This document shows positions 61,506-64,000 of a stretch of DNA of 64,000 nt, piece after piece. Numbering within the stretch: the first letter of the stretch is position 1; every line of letters starts with the position of its first letter. Origin of the DNA: Chiua virens. Its lineage: Eukaryota; Basidiomycota; Agaricomycetes; Boletales; Boletaceae. The stretch spans positions 1,736,001-1,800,000 of the forward strand of contig JAHNUO010000007.1 in assembly GCA_019787685.1 (NCBI GenBank). The letters run 5' to 3'. The translations under genes and the position numbers were made by a program. Below the pieces are notes generated by a model, which searched no databases, was not told the DNA's origin, and saw nothing but the letters and a program-made list of their open reading frames with translations.

Positions 61506-62128
61506 CCTTCTGTCGTTACCGCCTCCCTTATACCGCCCAATACATATTTATTCTATCCTGGGTTTAGTCCAGTGCTCTCTATTTCACCCTGGGTTTTGTC
61601 TGGTGTACTTGATTTTGAAGAAAAATGATACCCAAGCAAATAAAAAGTCTTATGATACCCCATAGAACTTCACTCACTCACATCCTCCGCTTTCTCGCTC
61701 AGTCAGACCGAAAAGATCTAACAACCGTAGATAAAGAAAAAAACCAGAAAAACAGAAAAACAGACGTCTATCCATTTCCCCTCCTGCCCCAATGAACTAA
61801 TACCTAGATTTTTGTCTTCGAACGCGTGATGGGGCACACGCACATTTTGACCCAGTAATAGTTTTACCGATCTGCTTTCGACCAATATAGACGATAAAGG
61901 CTACAAAAGTAGGCAAAGACGCAATAGATGACCGAAGAAAACAAGACAGGCGGAACCCCGCGCTCAGGTGTCATTCATTCAGATCTCTTTTCATTCGTAT
62001 TGTTTTGTTACCCTTCTAATCCTTGTTTTCGTACTTAGGGATCTCACTCGGACATGGGCACGGACACGGACATGGATACGGATATCAACTATACACTATC
62101 ATACAAGTAGGGACGGGCTGGAAACGAC
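61506..62128. other. Non-coding spacer between pol and antisense gene
   Basis: 623 bp inside the retrotransposon, after pol and at the 3' end of the convergent antisense gene. It contains an A-rich tract (near 61735-61765) and a run of GGACA/GGATA hexamers near 62050-62085. No coding region recognised. Confidence 0.45.
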
Positions 62129-63384
62129 TCAAGACATTCCAAACGCCAGCTTTACCCTATCCAGTTCCCCCTGCTGCGAAGCGATGTACGATTCCATGGC
62201 CGAAGCACGGGCCTGAAGCTCCTTGAAGAAGGACCTGGTCGACAGGAACTTCACCTCTAGAGAGAGAATAGCGCATCGGATATCGTCCGCCCCATCGTAA
62301 GGCTCAGACGGCGAGCCAGTCTTAGACTTCTTCTTGGGTGACTCTACTTCTTCCCCCCCATCTTGAAAAGGGAGTGGAGACATGGGCTTGGACTTGTAGA
62401 AGAGCAGCTCGGGTGCATCCGGTGTCGGAGGAGATGCGGGTGAAGGATCGACCATGGCCTTGCGAGCTGGGATGGTAACCGTGATAACGGGTAACGCTAC
62501 AAAAAAAAGATCAGCCGAGTTGATGCGATCTGAGGAGAGAGGTCCTACCTGCAGCCTTGGCCTTCGGATCCGCTAGTTTCCACTTCTCAACCGACGGCCC
62601 ACTCTTAGCGCCCCGACCACTTGACTTGTTGACCGGGCCTTGGCTTTGAAGCAAGGATCACAAGTGCGACCCGGAATCCCCGCACACAACTTACTAGTCT
62701 GAGCGCACATCTTGCACGCCGGGTCATGAACCATACGATCTGGAATTTTAAGCAGACCCTCGACTACCACCACCTCCTCCTCGTCACATGGGCTCTCGTC
62801 CACAGCGGCCTTACGAGCGGACCGCTGAAAAGAACCATTAACAGAGCAAAACATCTGAGGTAACAGCAGTCTCACCTTGCGCTTCCTGCCAGCCTCGACC
62901 TCGACGGTCTTGCCTGTCCCCGTGACCGAATCACCCAGAAGCGAAGCGGATCCGAATGACCCACCCCCCATTGCCTTGCCTGAGGTGGTTTGTTGTCTCT
63001 GAGCGTCCGCGCGTTGAGCTACTTCCCCCTGCCATCTACGAAAAAACATGGTTGCTTCGCGCATCGTCTTCACCGTCTCGTTGCTGAGGTGGCAGGAAAC
63101 ACCGTGCGATTTAGCCTGGTTAAGGGCAGTATTTAGATGCTCCTACAAGTCCGGTTAATACCCGACCAACCCTAAGAAATTCGAGCCAGTACCAAAGCCC
63201 GTTGCCACTCCTGGCACCATCCCTCCTGTTCTTCTTGCAGCTCCTCCTTGTCATCCGGCACCGCCAGCACCACAGCTGCAATCCGATCCTTTCCTTGTGC
63301 GAGGTCCTTCTCAACCTTGACAGTCGCCTCATTGACGGGAGAGTCTGCGAATGCAAGGATGGAGTCGAGGGACATAAGAGACAT
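62129..63384 (-). CDS. Antisense Zn2Cys6-like gene inside the retrotransposon
   Basis: Spliced gene opposite to gag-pol, placed between pol and the 3' LTR. ATG 63384 (MSLMSLDSILAFADSP, context CACCATGT). Exon 1 is acidic and ends EWQRAL near 63197. Exon 2 begins EHLNTALNQAKSHGVSCHL near 63146 and ends EAGRKRK. Exon 3 begins RSARKAAVDESP near 62824 and carries the cysteine cluster CKMC, then CAGIPGRTC, then DPCFKAKAR (62650-62715): CX2CX6CX7CX2C. A sixth Cys would follow at CX6C if one missing base near 62635 is assumed. A last exon from about 62498 has an NLS-like SPKKKSK and a coiled-coil-prone C-terminus (SFFKELQARASAMESYI). I infer a DNA- or nucleic-acid-binding accessory protein; the role is unknown. 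Confidence 0.62.
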
Positions 63385-63545
63385 GGTGACGAGTAGCGAA
63401 TCGGGAGGAGAGTAAACTTGTCGAAAGAACGGACGGCCAACGCGAGGCTTTAATGCGCGGCTGATCCCAGTCACCGGTTCAAGGTCAGCGTTCGCAGGTG
63501 TCACGTGACTGACTGAGGACAGTCAGTATTCAAGTCCTTGTCGGG

Positions 63546-64000
63546 TGTAGGAGTCAATGACCCCTTGAGGTGATAAACCCGTATTCCCGCTTTGTTTACA
63601 GGATGCCCGGATTGCCCATATTGAATGTCCTACCCGTCCGTCGTGGACCCATGTCCATCCGAGTGGATCTAACCCATATTCATATGTTTTGTCCTTCGTT
63701 CCTACACGTTTTCACGCGAGGTGACTGAATTGGGTTGCTCAATCGGGATCGCACGACGTACACTAATCAACTCTCTTTTTGTCCAATTTCTATTTTATTT
63801 TGTACCTTCTTAGATTTTTTTTTAGACGGTTCCATGTTATCGACATGTATCTGATTGGTTATAAGGAACGGATAGTCGGGTCATACGACGTTTTAAAGGT
63901 AGTCCATTGATTCACGGATCAAACCTTATCCCATCTTGACAGAACATTGTTTTCCTTTTCACAGGTCGATCTCCATGAGAGTCGGCTCCGTATATGTACG
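63546..64000 (+). repeat. 3' LTR of the Ty3/gypsy element (cut by window edge)
   Basis: Starts TGTAGGAGTCAATGACCCC, aligned without gaps to 52312-52766 with about 22 differences by eye. The remaining LTR and the target duplication lie beyond the window. No strong polypurine tract precedes it (TTGTCGGG). Confidence 0.88.

Larger units (their letters stand above)
52312..64000 (+). mobile_element. Ty3/gypsy LTR retrotransposon with nested insertions (right end beyond window)
   Basis: A direct repeat starts at 52312 and again at 63546 (TGTAGGAGTC...), the second copy running off the window. Between them, in order: gag with a CCHC knuckle, protease, RT, RNase H and integrase (the Ty3/gypsy order), followed by an antisense gene before the 3' LTR. 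About 2.0 kb of the length is a later insertion (57524-59548 plus duplication). No chromodomain is visible after the integrase; pol ends in an acidic tail (EDVEYEDEDKGDVSQD). The element is decayed: 12 premature stops interrupt its two frames, but there are no clear indels in pol. Confidence 0.9.

Noticed and set aside
62129..63384. Antisense gene as a host gene captured between two unrelated elements
   Set aside because: It lies inside the interval bounded by the matching LTRs, so membership in the element is the simpler reading; not excluded without other copies.
1..64000. CRISPR arrays, operons, riboswitches, rRNA and tRNA genes
   Set aside because: The sequence is eukaryotic with spliced genes; I saw no tandem spacer repeats and no convincing tRNA or rRNA signature.

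Overview
The window is eukaryotic, from a filamentous fungus. The genes are split by many short introns of about 45-90 bp. The set of conserved proteins (arogenate/prephenate-type TYR1, CTP-dependent diacylglycerol kinase, A-T-TE NRPS-like synthetase, Est1/SMG7-like factor, PEX39, ArfGAP, SNF2 ATPase) is typical of Agaricomycetes. The mix of Ty3/gypsy, Tc1 and Harbinger-type elements reminds me of Cantharellales such as Rhizoctonia/Ceratobasidium, but that placement is inference.

Layout. 1-48 kb is mainly single-copy cellular genes with 0.5-4 kb gene-free gaps: TYR1 (minus strand, cut by the left edge); three guanine deaminase paralogues (two tandem, one inverted) at 5.0-11.7 kb; DGK1 at 12.4-13.8 kb; a convergent pair of multi-pass membrane protein paralogues at 15.1-18.4 kb; an adenylation-thiolation-thioesterase synthetase at 22.5-25.5 kb; UDP-glucose 6-dehydrogenase at 28.7-30.6 kb; an Est1/SMG7-like gene at 32.8-36.1 kb; a 132-residue unknown; a head-to-head PEX39 / ArfGAP pair at 38.8-41.5 kb; and a SNF2-family ATPase at 44.5-48.1 kb.

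48-64 kb is a transposon nest. A decayed HARBI1-like transposase is split by a solo LTR with a perfect 5-bp duplication. A second solo LTR of the same family follows, without matching flanks. Then comes a long Ty3/gypsy element (from 52312 past the right edge). Its pol is split by a third solo LTR of the small family, and that LTR is split in turn by an apparently intact Tc1-type element.

The most interesting structure is the Ty3/gypsy element. Gag-protease and RT-RNaseH-integrase lie in two frames joined at a GGGTTTT heptamer directly before a TAG, a candidate -1 frameshift site between protease and RT. A spliced antisense gene with a Zn2Cys6-like cysteine cluster sits between pol and the 3' LTR. 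Eleven of the twelve premature stops inside its two frames are TGA, and most LTR-LTR differences are CpG transitions, which indicates methylation/deamination-type (RIP-like) decay.

A caution on reading frames: many of the conserved cellular genes carry isolated 1-base frame breaks, mostly insertions. This looks more like residual assembly error than wholesale pseudogenisation. The cellular genes do not form one pathway. The only functional cluster is the guanine deaminase trio (guanine to xanthine, purine nitrogen use).
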